This document shows positions 34,657 to 43,128 of a stretch of DNA of 64,000 bases, one piece after another. A model generated the notes under the pieces. The model saw nothing but the letters and a program-made list of their open reading frames with translations. It was not told the origin of the DNA and did not search any database. The stretch is from Pseudotabrizicola algicola. GTDB taxonomy: Bacteria; Pseudomonadota; Alphaproteobacteria; Rhodobacterales; Rhodobacteraceae. Position numbers and translations under genes: made by a program. The stretch covers positions 186,001 to 250,000 of the forward strand of contig NZ_JAAIKE010000001.1 of NCBI RefSeq assembly GCF_010915705.1, given 5' to 3'. Positions within the stretch are counted from its first letter, which is position 1. Each line of letters opens with the position of its first letter.

Positions 34657-36077
34657 TGCACGGCCTCCATCGCGGCTTTGGCTCCTTGGGTCAGCAAGGC
34701 CGCATGGGCCTTGCGCAGAGGGCTTTCCAGCGCTTGCGCCAAACGCTGTGGAAACACAGCCTGCAGCGCCAGAAGCGCGCCTACCGGATCGTCCGAGCAG
34801 GCAGCCAGCCGCAACTCGGGTGCGAGCGGGTCTTTGACCTCAATCGGTTGTCCCGCCAGATCGGTGCCGCGCACATAGACCATCCACGCTGCCACCGCCA
34901 ACATCAGGCCAGGGCAGGGGCGGGCGGCGCCGAGGTTGGTCTCCAGCGTGCCAAGGATGCGCTGGGGCAACTTCTGGCTGCCATCCATCGCGATCTGCCA
35001 TGTCCGGTGGCGAATGCCCGGATTGGAATAGCGCGCGCGCAAGGCATCTGCATACTCTGCCAGATTGACCCCCTCGGGCGGCTGCAGCGCCGGAATGATC
35101 TCTCGCGTCCAGAGGCGCTGCACAAACCTGTCCAGCACCGGATCGGCCATGCAGTCGGCAATCGTCTCATGCCCGGCGAGATAGCCCAGATAGGCCAGCG
35201 AGGAATGGGTGCCGTTCAGCATCCGCAGCTTCATATGTTCATATTCGGTGACATCGCGCACCATCTGCACGCCCACTGCGGCCAGATCGGGGCGCGCGCC
35301 GCCCACGAAATCATCTTCGACCACCCATTGCCGGAAGGGTTCGTGAAGCACCGGCGCGGCATCATGTGCGCCGATCAGCGCCTCCAGGCGGGCCAGATCT
35401 TCCGGTTTGGTCGCAGGCACGATGCAGTCGACCATCGTCGACGGGAACCGCCCCTCGGTCTCTATCCATGCGGCAAGGTCGGGGTCCAGCGCTCGGGCAA
35501 GGGCCAGAACCACGCCGCGCACCACCTGCCCGTTGTTCGGCAGGTTGTCACAGGTCAGCACAGTGAAGGGGGCAAGGCCCCGCGCTTGGCGCAAAGCCAA
35601 GGCACGCACCAGAAAGCCGGGGGCCGACACCGGAAGCGGATGGGCCAGATCCTGCACGATATCGGGATGCGCCATGTTGAGCCGTCCGGTTGACGGCGCG
35701 TGGCAATAGCCCTTCTCTGTGACGGTCAGGCTGACGATGCGCACGCCCGGATCGGCCATCGCTTCAAGCACGGCACCGGGGTTTTCGCGGGCGACGAGAA
35801 CATCTTGCACCGATTGCACATGGCGCAGCATCTCTCCCTCTGGCCCCAGTTCCAACGCCATATAGGTGCCGCCCTGCGGGGTCAGCTGATCGCGCATAGT
35901 CGCCGATTGCAGCGAAACGCCAAGGATGCCCCAATCACCGCCCGACAGCGACATCGCCTCTTCTATGTAGACGGCCCCGTGGGCGCGAAAGAAGGCGCCA
36001 AGGCCAAGATGGACGATGCCCACCGGCACGCGCGGTGCGCTTCGGCTCAGGCGGTTAACGGGCAAGCCAGCCTCCAT
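34653..36077 (-). CDS. uxuB: D-fructuronate (mannonate) oxidoreductase
   Basis: A 474-residue member of the long-chain mannitol dehydrogenase family. VGIVHLGLGAFFRAHGAVYIEEA is the nucleotide-binding start. TCDNLPNNG, PSTMVDCIVPAT, and the core EYEHMKLRMLNGTHSSLAYLGYLAG with the catalytic Lys are all intact. Family members reduce different sugars; the placement directly before uxuA and after uxaC makes fructuronate to mannonate the likely reaction. It overlaps kduD by 23 bases and uxuA by 4. Confidence 0.9.
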   Translation of the reverse strand: MEAGLPVNRLSRSAPRVPVGIVHLGLGAFFRAHGAVYIEEAMSLSGGDWGILGVSLQSATMRDQLTPQGGTYMALELGPEGEMLRHVQSVQDVLVARENPGAVLEAMADPGVRIVSLTVTEKGYCHAPSTGRLNMAHPDIVQDLAHPLPVSAPGFLVRALALRQARGLAPFTVLTCDNLPNNGQVVRGVVLALARALDPDLAAWIETEGRFPSTMVDCIVPATKPEDLARLEALIGAHDAAPVLHEPFRQWVVEDDFVGGARPDLAAVGVQMVRDVTEYEHMKLRMLNGTHSSLAYLGYLAGHETIADCMADPVLDRFVQRLWTREIIPALQPPEGVNLAEYADALRARYSNPGIRHRTWQIAMDGSQKLPQRILGTLETNLGAARPCPGLMLAVAAWMVYVRGTDLAGQPIEVKDPLAPELRLAACSDDPVGALLALQAVFPQRLAQALESPLRKAHAALLTQGAKAAMEAVQ

Positions 36078-36777
36078 CTACATTCAGCACGGCGCCGTGG
36101 ATATAGGCGGCGGCTGGCGAGGCCAGGAAAACAGCGGCCTCGCCGATATCTTCGGCGCGGCCCCAGCGGCCTGCCGGGATCCGGTCCAGAATGGCCTTGC
36201 TGCGATCGGGGTCGGCACGCAGGGCCTCCGTATTGTTCGTCTCGATATAGCCGGGTGCGATGGCATTCACGTTGATGCCCTTTGCCGCCCATTCATTGGC
36301 CAGAAGTTTTGTGATTCCCGCCACCCCGTGCTTGGACGCGGTATAGGACGGGACGCGGATACCACCCTGAAACGACAAGAGTGATGCGATGTTCACAATC
36401 TTGCCGCCCCCTTGCGCCAAGGCCGCCTTGGCAAAGGCCTGGCAGGTGAAAAACACCGCCTTGAGGTTCACGTCGATCACCGCATCCCAGTCTTCTTCGG
36501 TGAAGTCGACGGAATCTGCCCGCCGGATAATGCCGGCGTTGTTCACCAGAATATCGATGCGCCGCGCGGAAAACACATCCCGCGCCGCCATCGGATCGGC
36601 GAAATCAAGGCGCAATTCCTCGCCGCCGGTCATCGCCACGGTTTGCGCGCAAGACGAGCGTCCAGCGGCGATCACATGCGCGCCTGCGCGGGCCATCGCG
36701 GCGGCAATCGCCTGACCGATTCCGGTATTGGCTCCGGTCACAAGCGCGGTCTGGCCGGAAAGGGAAAAAGGGTTCAC
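36055..36777 (-). CDS. kduD: 2-dehydro-3-deoxy-D-gluconate 5-dehydrogenase
   Basis: A 240-residue short-chain dehydrogenase of the KduD type. It reduces 2,5-diketo-3-deoxygluconate to 2-keto-3-deoxygluconate. The cofactor motif is TGANTGIGQAIA, then NNAGIIRRADSVDF, and the catalytic Tyr and Lys are in PSYTASKHG. The ending YIHGAVLNVDGGWLAR is typical. It is coupled to kduI by ATGA. Other SDR activities are possible by sequence alone, but the kduI neighbour is decisive. Confidence 0.93.
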   Translation of the reverse strand: MNPFSLSGQTALVTGANTGIGQAIAAAMARAGAHVIAAGRSSCAQTVAMTGGEELRLDFADPMAARDVFSARRIDILVNNAGIIRRADSVDFTEEDWDAVIDVNLKAVFFTCQAFAKAALAQGGGKIVNIASLLSFQGGIRVPSYTASKHGVAGITKLLANEWAAKGINVNAIAPGYIETNNTEALRADPDRSKAILDRIPAGRWGRAEDIGEAAVFLASPAAAYIHGAVLNVDGGWLAR

Positions 36778-37598
36778 CGCAAATCCTCCATCTTCACCAT
36801 TTCCACATCGCGGTAATCGACGTTGTCACCTGCCATCGCCCAGATGAAGCTGTAGCTCGCCGTGCCTGCACCGCAATGGATCGACCACGGGGGCGAAATG
36901 GCGGCCTCCTCGTTGGCAATGACCAGATGCCGGGTCTCGTCAGGCTCGCCCATAAAGTGAAACACCCTCTGGCCTTGCGGGATGTCGAAATAGAGATACG
37001 CCTCCATCCGGCGGTCGTGCAGATGGGCAGGCATTGTGTTCCAGACGGACCCGCCGTGAAACTGGGTATAGCCCAGCACCAACTGGCACGAGGTCATCAC
37101 CTCGGGGTGGATGAACTGGTTGATGGTTCGATGGTTCACCGTTTCCGGCGCGCCCAGCGTGACCTTTTTGGCATCCTCGAGCTTGATCAAACGGGCCGGA
37201 TAGGCGTGATGCGCGGGGCAAGAGGTGATGTAGAACCGCCCGTGACCGGAAAAGGTGACAGGGCCCGCGCCCATCGGCAGATAGAGCACATCGCCCTTTG
37301 ACAGCGCATGGCTTTGCCCGCCCGCTGTCACCACCCCGTCACCGCCGATGTTCACAACCCCCATCTCGCGCCGGTCCAGAATGCTGGCCGTGCCGCATTC
37401 CTTCACATGATCCAGCACCAGATCGGCCCCCGCAGGGACCGCGCCGCCCACGATCATTCGGTCGTAATGGGTGTAAAGCAGCCGGATCTGGCCCTCCTGA
37501 AACAAACCTTCGCCGTGGAAATGCGCCCGCAGGGCGGTTGTATCCATGCCCTTGGCTTCATTGGCGGAAATCGCCTGACGGGTCTCGACATAAAGCAT
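36774..37598 (-). CDS. kduI: 5-dehydro-4-deoxy-D-glucuronate isomerase
   Basis: A 274-residue bicupin isomerase that converts 5-keto-4-deoxyuronate (DKI) to 2,5-diketo-3-deoxygluconate. Family stretches include LYTHYDRMIVGGAVP, the metal-site part VWNTMPAHLHDRRMEAYLYFD and PPWSIHCGAGTASYSFIWAMAGDN. It lies between kdgF upstream and kduD downstream, that is, in pathway order. Confidence 0.95.
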   Translation of the reverse strand: MLYVETRQAISANEAKGMDTTALRAHFHGEGLFQEGQIRLLYTHYDRMIVGGAVPAGADLVLDHVKECGTASILDRREMGVVNIGGDGVVTAGGQSHALSKGDVLYLPMGAGPVTFSGHGRFYITSCPAHHAYPARLIKLEDAKKVTLGAPETVNHRTINQFIHPEVMTSCQLVLGYTQFHGGSVWNTMPAHLHDRRMEAYLYFDIPQGQRVFHFMGEPDETRHLVIANEEAAISPPWSIHCGAGTASYSFIWAMAGDNVDYRDVEMVKMEDLR

Positions 37599-37609
37599 AA
37601 GAAGTCCTT

Positions 37610-37918
37610 TCAGAGAAAATCGTCACGACGGGGAGCAAACCCATCGATCAGCGTGCCGGGTTCAAGGCAGATGCAGCCATGAACGGCATTGGAGGGAATG
37701 ACAAACGCATCCCCCGCACCGACCTCGAATGTGCGCTCGGCCACGGTAAAGCGAAACCGTCCCGACCGCACAAAGGTAGATTGCACATGCGGATGCTGAT
37801 GCGGCGCACCGATGGCCCCCTTGGCGCCAAAGTGAAACGCTACCGTCATCAATTCCGGGCTATCGGCCAGCACTTGCCGCGTTACGTCTTCGCCAGTTTG
37901 CACAACAGGATAGGTCAT
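37610..37918 (-). CDS. kdgF: KdgF-type cupin, unsaturated-uronate ketonising enzyme
   Basis: A 102-residue single-domain cupin. KdgF speeds opening of delta-4,5-unsaturated uronates, released by pectate or alginate lyases, to the linear keto form used by KduI. The metal ligands are in PHQHPHVQSTFVRSGRF (two His and the Gln) and NAVHG. The end GFAPRRDDFL is like the conserved PPREDFL of KdgF. ATG 37918 was chosen at the MTYPVVQTGEDVTRQ start. It sits 7 bases after dctM and before kduI. Confidence 0.88.
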   Translation of the reverse strand: MTYPVVQTGEDVTRQVLADSPELMTVAFHFGAKGAIGAPHQHPHVQSTFVRSGRFRFTVAERTFEVGAGDAFVIPSNAVHGCICLEPGTLIDGFAPRRDDFL

Positions 37919-37925
37919 GACGGCC

Positions 37926-39206
37926 TCAACGGAACAGGGCAGGCAGCCACAAGGACAGCGCCGGAATGTAGGTGACAAGCATCAGCGTGCCGAAGGCCGC
38001 GCCATAGAACGGCCAGATCGTGCGCACCGCCTGCCAGACCGAAATTCTGCCCACGGCGCAGCCCACGAACAATACCGCGCCAACGGGGGGCGTGCACAGC
38101 CCGATGCCAAGGTTCAGCACAAGGATCACCCCGAAATGCACCGGATCGACGCCGAAGGCGGCCGCGACCGGCAAAAAGATCGGCGTCGTGATCACGATCA
38201 GCGGGCTCATATCCATGAAGGTGCCCAGCACCAGCAAGATGACATTGATCAGCAACAGCACCACGATCGGGTTCTCGCTGACGCTTTGCATCAGGCTGAT
38301 CATCGCCGTCGGCACCTTGAGATAGGCCAGCAACCAGCCAAAGGCGGCCGCGCAGCCGATCACCAGCAGCACCATCGCCGTCGTGCGGACCGCCGCCTTG
38401 ACCGCGCCCACGAAATCCGCCCAGCCCATCGTGCGATACGCCAGTGTTGTCACGCCCAAGGCATAGATCGCCGCGATGCACGAGGATTCTGAGGCCGTGA
38501 ACACGCCCGATCGCACACCGCCAAAGATGATCCCGATCAGCAGCAGCCCCGGAATGGCGTTGATCAGCAGCAGGCCCAGCATCGACCAGCCCGGAAACGC
38601 CTCGGTCGGATAGCCTTTCCTTCGGGCAACATACCAGGCCGCCATCGCCAGCGACAGCGCCAGCAGCAGCCCCGGGATGATCCCTGCGGTGAACAGGTCG
38701 GCAATGGACAGCCGTCCACCCGCGGAGATCGAATAGATAATCATGTTGTGGCTGGGCGGCAGCATCAGTGCGATGATCGAACTGACGACGGTGATGTTGA
38801 CAGCATAATCAACATCATAGCCGCGTTCCTTCATCTGCGGCACCATCAATCCGCCGATGGCCGAGGCATCCGCAGCGGCAGAGCCGGAAATGCCGCCGAA
38901 CAGCACCGACGACGCGATGTTGACCTGTCCGAGGCCGCCCCGGAAATGCCCAACGGCTGCACCCGCCACAGCAATGAGACGCCGCGCAATGTCGCCGCGC
39001 ACCATCACCTCACCCGCGAAGATGAAGAAGGGAATTGCCATAAGGGCAAAGACCGATACGCCGGAATTCAGCCGCTGGAACACCACAACGGGCGGCAGGC
39101 CCAGATAGACGACGGTGGCAAAGCTAGATACGCCCAGACAGAAGGCGACAGGCGTGCCGATCGCTAGCAAAACGACGAAGGTGCCGAAAAGGACCCAGAG
39201 TTCCAT
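37926..39206 (-). CDS. dctM: TRAP transporter large permease subunit (DctM)
   Basis: A 426-residue inner-membrane protein with about 12 hydrophobic segments. It is the channel part of a sodium-driven tripartite ATP-independent periplasmic transporter. TRAP-family marks are LFGGISGSAAADASAIGGLMVPQMKERGYD, LMLPPSHNMIIYS and DMSPLIVITTPIFLPVAAAFGVDPVHFGV. The start overlaps the dctQ stop as TGATG. The context points to uronates as substrate. Confidence 0.93.
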   Translation of the reverse strand: MELWVLFGTFVVLLAIGTPVAFCLGVSSFATVVYLGLPPVVVFQRLNSGVSVFALMAIPFFIFAGEVMVRGDIARRLIAVAGAAVGHFRGGLGQVNIASSVLFGGISGSAAADASAIGGLMVPQMKERGYDVDYAVNITVVSSIIALMLPPSHNMIIYSISAGGRLSIADLFTAGIIPGLLLALSLAMAAWYVARRKGYPTEAFPGWSMLGLLLINAIPGLLLIGIIFGGVRSGVFTASESSCIAAIYALGVTTLAYRTMGWADFVGAVKAAVRTTAMVLLVIGCAAAFGWLLAYLKVPTAMISLMQSVSENPIVVLLLINVILLVLGTFMDMSPLIVITTPIFLPVAAAFGVDPVHFGVILVLNLGIGLCTPPVGAVLFVGCAVGRISVWQAVRTIWPFYGAAFGTLMLVTYIPALSLWLPALFR

Positions 39207-39733
39207 CACGCCACCTCATCCGCATCGGTTTCGCCAAAGCGCGCTGTCGGCAAGCCGGCCGCACGCCGCGCCAGCCGTTCGGCCGAAAAGATCACCATCA
39301 GCACTCCGCCGACCACGAGTGGCAGGAAATCGACTGCGCCCGTCACCCCGAGCGAGGGCAGGGTGATGCCGTAGGCCGACACCATCAACTGCCCGCCAAA
39401 CCAGACCATGCCCGCCCCGAAGGCAGCAACGACCAGATCGGACAGGGAAAACAGCACCATCTTCACGCGGTGCGACACCAGATACAGCAGGATGTCAAAA
39501 GACAGGTGATACCCTTCGCGGATACCCACGGCCGCACCCAGAAAGATGAACCAGCCCATCAGGATCACCGCAGCGGGCTCGCTCCAGATGATCGAGTCGT
39601 TGAGCACATAGCGGAAAAAAACCTGCGCCCCGATGATGACGGTCATCATGACCAGCCCGGCCCCGGCGAGCCAAAGCGCGCCCTTCGCCACATATCCCAG
39701 CCAAACGGCCAGCCGTAACAATCCCGTCTGCAT
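39206..39733 (-). CDS. dctQ: TRAP transporter small permease subunit (DctQ)
   Basis: A 175-residue four-helix membrane subunit. Family marks are FFRYVLNDSIIWSEPAAVILMGWFIFLGAAVGIREGYHLSFDILL. It associates with DctM, and the two overlap by one base (TGATG). The gene is separated from dctP by 131 bases holding a hairpin. Confidence 0.92.
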   Translation of the reverse strand: MQTGLLRLAVWLGYVAKGALWLAGAGLVMMTVIIGAQVFFRYVLNDSIIWSEPAAVILMGWFIFLGAAVGIREGYHLSFDILLYLVSHRVKMVLFSLSDLVVAAFGAGMVWFGGQLMVSAYGITLPSLGVTGAVDFLPLVVGGVLMVIFSAERLARRAAGLPTARFGETDADEVA

Positions 39734-39799
39734 GAAGGCTCCACGCCGCGCGTTGCGGTCATTTTTCAGGTCATAAATGTCCCGCGGGGTCAGCCGCAG

Positions 39800-39827
39800 G
39801 TGCCACCGGCCCGAAGGCCGATGGCAC
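39800..39827. repeat. hairpin between dctP and dctQ
   Basis: GTGCCA-CC-GGCC and GGCC-GA-TGGCAC pair around CGAA with a 2-base internal loop. There is no T tract. It is placed after the binding-protein gene, as often seen where that mRNA is kept more stable than the downstream permease part. Confidence 0.6.
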
Positions 39828-39864
39828 GGGGGCGATGCCCCCCGATCCTTCGCTCAGTCGCCGA

Positions 39865-40848
39865 TCACTCGGTTGCCTGAATGCGCTGCACCAGATCTTG
39901 CAGCTTGGGCGTGTTTGCGTGCTTTTCGTAAACGGGGACCATCGCTTCGATGAACGGGGTCTTGTCGATCTCGGAAATCACCTGCACGCCAGCCGCCCGG
40001 ACCTTTTCTTCCGACACCTTCTCGCGCGCGGCCCAAAGCTCGCGGTTGACAGGGATCGAGTCCTTGGCGGCCTGCCGCACCAGCGCCTGATCTTCGGCCG
40101 ACAGCTTGTCATAGCTTGCTTTCGACATCACCAGAACTTCCGGCACGATCAGGTGCTGGTTCAGCGTGTAATAACCTGCCACCTCGAAATGGCCCGAGGA
40201 TTCATAAGACGGCCAGTTGTTCTCGGCCCCGTCGATCACACCGGTCTGGATCGCCGAATATACCTCGCCATAGGGCATGGGTGTGGCATTCGCGCCAAGC
40301 GCGGTCATCATGTCGACGAAGACATCAGACTGCATGACACGCATCTTCATGCCCTTCAGATCGTCAATCGACGTGATAGGCTTTTCCTTGTTGTAGAATG
40401 ACCGCGAACCGCCATCGAAATAGGCCAGACCGACAAAGCCGTGGGGTTCGAAAGCCGCCAGAATCTCGTCGCCGACAGGGCCATCCATCACACGGTGCAT
40501 GTGATCGGTCCCGCGGAAGATGAAGGGCAGCGACACCACCTTCGTTTCCTCGATGATGTTGTTGAACGGCCCCATCGACACGCGGTTGAAATCGATCACG
40601 CCGAACTTGGTCTGCTCGATGGTGTCCTTTTCCTCGCCAAGTTGGGCCGAGTGGAACACTTCCACGCAGATGCGCCCGTTGCTGCGCTCTTTGAGCAAGT
40701 CGCCCATGTGCTTGACCGCTTCGACCGTAGGATAGCCGTCGGGGTGCGTATCGGATGATTTCAGGGTGACTTCACATTCGGCAAAAGCTGCCCCCGCAAA
40801 GGCAGTTGTCGCCAGAAGGGCCGCAGCCAAAGTCTTGTATTTATTCAT
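39865..40848 (-). CDS. dctP: TRAP transporter substrate-binding protein, probably for uronates
   Basis: A 327-residue periplasmic binding protein with a signal peptide ([19 protein letters not shown], cut before ECEVT). The DctP fold shows in [22 protein letters not shown], the carboxylate-binding Arg in [17 protein letters not shown], and [29 protein letters not shown] resembles hexuronate-binding members. It follows uxaC by 25 bases and feeds DctQ/DctM. Confidence 0.92.
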   Translation of the reverse strand: MNKYKTLAAALLATTAFAGAAFAECEVTLKSSDTHPDGYPTVEAVKHMGDLLKERSNGRICVEVFHSAQLGEEKDTIEQTKFGVIDFNRVSMGPFNNIIEETKVVSLPFIFRGTDHMHRVMDGPVGDEILAAFEPHGFVGLAYFDGGSRSFYNKEKPITSIDDLKGMKMRVMQSDVFVDMMTALGANATPMPYGEVYSAIQTGVIDGAENNWPSYESSGHFEVAGYYTLNQHLIVPEVLVMSKASYDKLSAEDQALVRQAAKDSIPVNRELWAAREKVSEEKVRAAGVQVISEIDKTPFIEAMVPVYEKHANTPKLQDLVQRIQATE

Positions 40849-40873
40849 TTCTTTCTCCTCCCGTTAAATGGCT

Positions 40874-42280
40874 TCACAGCCGGTAGGCTTGCTTTGCAAG
40901 CCGGTATGCAAGGTCGTGGGCGACCTCATATGCATCGGTCTCTGCCAGCCGTCCGGTGCGGACCAGCGTAGCCAGAAAGGCGCAATCCACCCGGCGCGCG
41001 ACGTCATGGCGCGCGGGGATCGACAAATAGGCGCGGGTGTCATCGTTGAAACCGACGGTGTTGTAGAAGCCCGCGGTTTCGGTGGTCATCTCGCGAAAGC
41101 GGCGCATGCCTTCGGGGCTGTCATGGAACCACCATGCCGGCCCCAGTTTCAACGCCGGATAAACGCCCGCCAAGGGGGCAAGTTCGCGCGCATATGCCGA
41201 CTCGTCCAGCGTGAAGACAATCACCGAAAGCCGGTTGTCCATGCCAACGGCATTCAGCAGCGGGCGCAGCGCTGTGACGTAATCGGTGCGACCCGGAATG
41301 TCGAAGCCCTTGTCGCGCCCGAACATCTCCAGCATGGAGGCGGAATGGTTACGGCGGCTGCCGGGGTGGATTTGCAGCACAAGCCCGTCCTCCAGGCTCA
41401 TCCGCGCCATCTCGGTCAGCATCTGCCCGCGGAAGGCATCGGCCTCCTCTGCCGAACATTCCCCGCGCAGGGCGCGCGCGAAAAGCAAAGCCGCCTGATC
41501 CTGCGGCAGATCCTCGGTGCGGGCGGTCGCATGCCCGTGGTCGGAAGAGGTGCAGCCATAACCGATAAAGAACGCACGCCGGATGCGGTGCGCGTTCAGA
41601 TAACCCGACCACGTCGCCGTGTCCTCGCCCGTCAACTCTCCCAAACGGGCGACATTCTCGGCAAATCCGGCAAATTCGGGGTCCACCACCGCATCCGGGC
41701 GATAGGCTGGCACCACGCGCCCCTGCCACCCCGACGCGCGGATCATCTGGTGCCAGCGCAGGTCATCCAGCGCACCATCGGTGGTGGAAATCACCTCGAT
41801 CTTGAACCGATCAAACAAAGCGCGGGGACGAAAGGCAGGGGTGGCAAGCGCGGCGTCGATCCGGTCGTAGTAATCATCGGCGGTGGAAGCCGAGAGCGGA
41901 ACATCAAAGCCGAACACCGTCTCGAACGCATGGTCCAGCCACATGCGCGACGGCGTGCCGCGGAACAGGTGGTAGTTCTGTGCAAACAGCCGCCAGATCT
42001 TGCGCCCGTCTGTCTCGGTCGGTCCGCCATCGGCGCGCGGCACCCCCAGATCGGTGAGCGCGATGCCTTGCGAGCAAAGCATGCGAAACACGTAATGATC
42101 GGGCGTCACAAAAAGCTGTGCGGGGTCGGGGAAGGGGGCATTGGTGGCATACCAGCGCGGGTCGGTATGGCCATGCGGGCTGATGATCGGCAGATCGGCA
42201 ACCGTGGCATACAGCGCGCGGGCAAGGCCACGCGCAGCGGAATCGACAGGCATCAGGCGATCGGCGTCCAGCAGCGGCAC
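40874..42280 (-). CDS. uxaC: uronate isomerase
   Basis: A 468-residue amidohydrolase-fold isomerase converting D-glucuronate to D-fructuronate (and D-galacturonate to D-tagaturonate). The start is LPIISPHGHTDPRWYATNAPFPDPAQLFVTPDHYVFRML, with the HGH metal ligands. Later come LQIHPGSRRNH, FVFTLDES-like VIVFTLDESAYARELAPLAG, and the end WFHDSPEGMRRFREMTTETAGFYNTVGFNDDTRA. It is the first gene of the nine-gene operon. Altronate genes (uxaA/uxaB) are absent here, so glucuronate is the better supported input. Confidence 0.95.
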   Translation of the reverse strand: MPLLDADRLMPVDSAARGLARALYATVADLPIISPHGHTDPRWYATNAPFPDPAQLFVTPDHYVFRMLCSQGIALTDLGVPRADGGPTETDGRKIWRLFAQNYHLFRGTPSRMWLDHAFETVFGFDVPLSASTADDYYDRIDAALATPAFRPRALFDRFKIEVISTTDGALDDLRWHQMIRASGWQGRVVPAYRPDAVVDPEFAGFAENVARLGELTGEDTATWSGYLNAHRIRRAFFIGYGCTSSDHGHATARTEDLPQDQAALLFARALRGECSAEEADAFRGQMLTEMARMSLEDGLVLQIHPGSRRNHSASMLEMFGRDKGFDIPGRTDYVTALRPLLNAVGMDNRLSVIVFTLDESAYARELAPLAGVYPALKLGPAWWFHDSPEGMRRFREMTTETAGFYNTVGFNDDTRAYLSIPARHDVARRVDCAFLATLVRTGRLAETDAYEVAHDLAYRLAKQAYRL

Positions 42281-42340
42281 TTGTGTTTTCCTTCCCCTTG
42301 GTGCGTGATCGGCGAAAGACGCTTTTCAAGGCACTCTCAA

Positions 42341-42370
42341 ACTAATATGCTAGTATGCGAAACCTGTCAA
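42341..42370 (-). promoter_or_regulatory. promoter and operator of the uronate operon
   Basis: On the minus strand TTGACA (42370-42365), a 17-base spacer, and TATTAG (42347-42342) form a strong sigma70-type promoter for uxaC. A palindrome ACTA-N6-TAGT (42341-42354) covers the -10 and part of the spacer, an ideal place for repression by the divergent GntR protein. Confidence 0.65.
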
Positions 42371-42381
42371 CGGAGGGAAAT

Positions 42382-43089
42382 ATGCCCGATAGCACGCTGC
42401 TGAAAATGCTCGAGCCTGTGCAGCGGCCCTCTGTCACCGATGCGATTTTCGAAGAATTGCACCGGCAGATCCTGGCGCTGGACTTGCCACCCGGCACAAA
42501 GATGTCCGAGGTCGATGTGGCCCGGATCATGGGCGTGTCGCGCCAGCCGGTGCGCGATGCGTTCTACCGGTTGTCGACGCTGGGGTTTCTGACGATCCGC
42601 CCGCAGCGGGCCACGGTCGTTTCACCGATTTCGGAAACCGCCGTCATGCAGGCGCGCTTCATACGTTCGGCCATCGAGGCAGAAACGGTGCGCATGGCCT
42701 GTGCGCGTCTGGGCGAGGCGGACTTGAACGCGCTTGACGATGTGCTGGATCAGCAGCGCGCCGCCGTCGAGGCACGTGACGCGGTCGGCTTTCACGCGCT
42801 CGACGATCTGTTTCACCGCGAAATCTGCGAGCGCAGCGGGCATGGCTTTGCATGGGAGATCATCCGCGAGAACAAGGCGCATATGGACAGGGTGCGTTTT
42901 CTGTCGCTGTCCTTCGCCTCGCAGGATGCCTTTGATGATCACTTGCGCGTCATGGCCGCGCTGCGCCAACGCGATGCCGCAGGGGCAATGGCGGCCATGC
43001 ATGCGCATCTGTCGCGCATCAAGGTGCAGATCCGCCGCATCCGGTCAGAGCATGAAGCGTTCTTTGAGGGCGAGCCAATGGCGGATTGA
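42382..43089 (+). CDS. GntR-family (FadR subfamily) regulator of the uronate operon
   Basis: A 235-residue regulator. The winged helix is about residues 18-80 (VTDAIFEELHRQILALDLPPGTKMSEVDVARIMGVSRQPVRDAFYRL), followed by the all-helical FCD effector domain with the metal/ligand His in FHALDDLFHREICERSGH and DDHLRVMAALRQRD. ATG 42382 has GGAGGG in front. It is divergent from uxaC and most likely represses that operon until a uronate intermediate binds. Confidence 0.92.
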   Translation: MPDSTLLKMLEPVQRPSVTDAIFEELHRQILALDLPPGTKMSEVDVARIMGVSRQPVRDAFYRLSTLGFLTIRPQRATVVSPISETAVMQARFIRSAIEAETVRMACARLGEADLNALDDVLDQQRAAVEARDAVGFHALDDLFHREICERSGHGFAWEIIRENKAHMDRVRFLSLSFASQDAFDDHLRVMAALRQRDAAGAMAAMHAHLSRIKVQIRRIRSEHEAFFEGEPMAD

Positions 43090-43120
43090 GCCGCGGCCAG
43101 ATTTTGTCTCTGGCCGCGGC
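43090..43120. terminator. bidirectional hairpin between convergent genes
   Basis: GCCGCGGCCAGA and its exact complement TCTGGCCGCGGC, 12 bp, around a 7-base loop, between the ends of the gntR gene and the aminotransferase gene. It can act for both strands, although there is no long T tract. Confidence 0.7.
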
Positions 43121-43128
43121 CCCTCGCA

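Noticed and set aside
40868-42403. 511-residue plus-strand frame opposite uxaC
   Set aside because: Antisense shadow; it would also run through the uronate promoter and operator.
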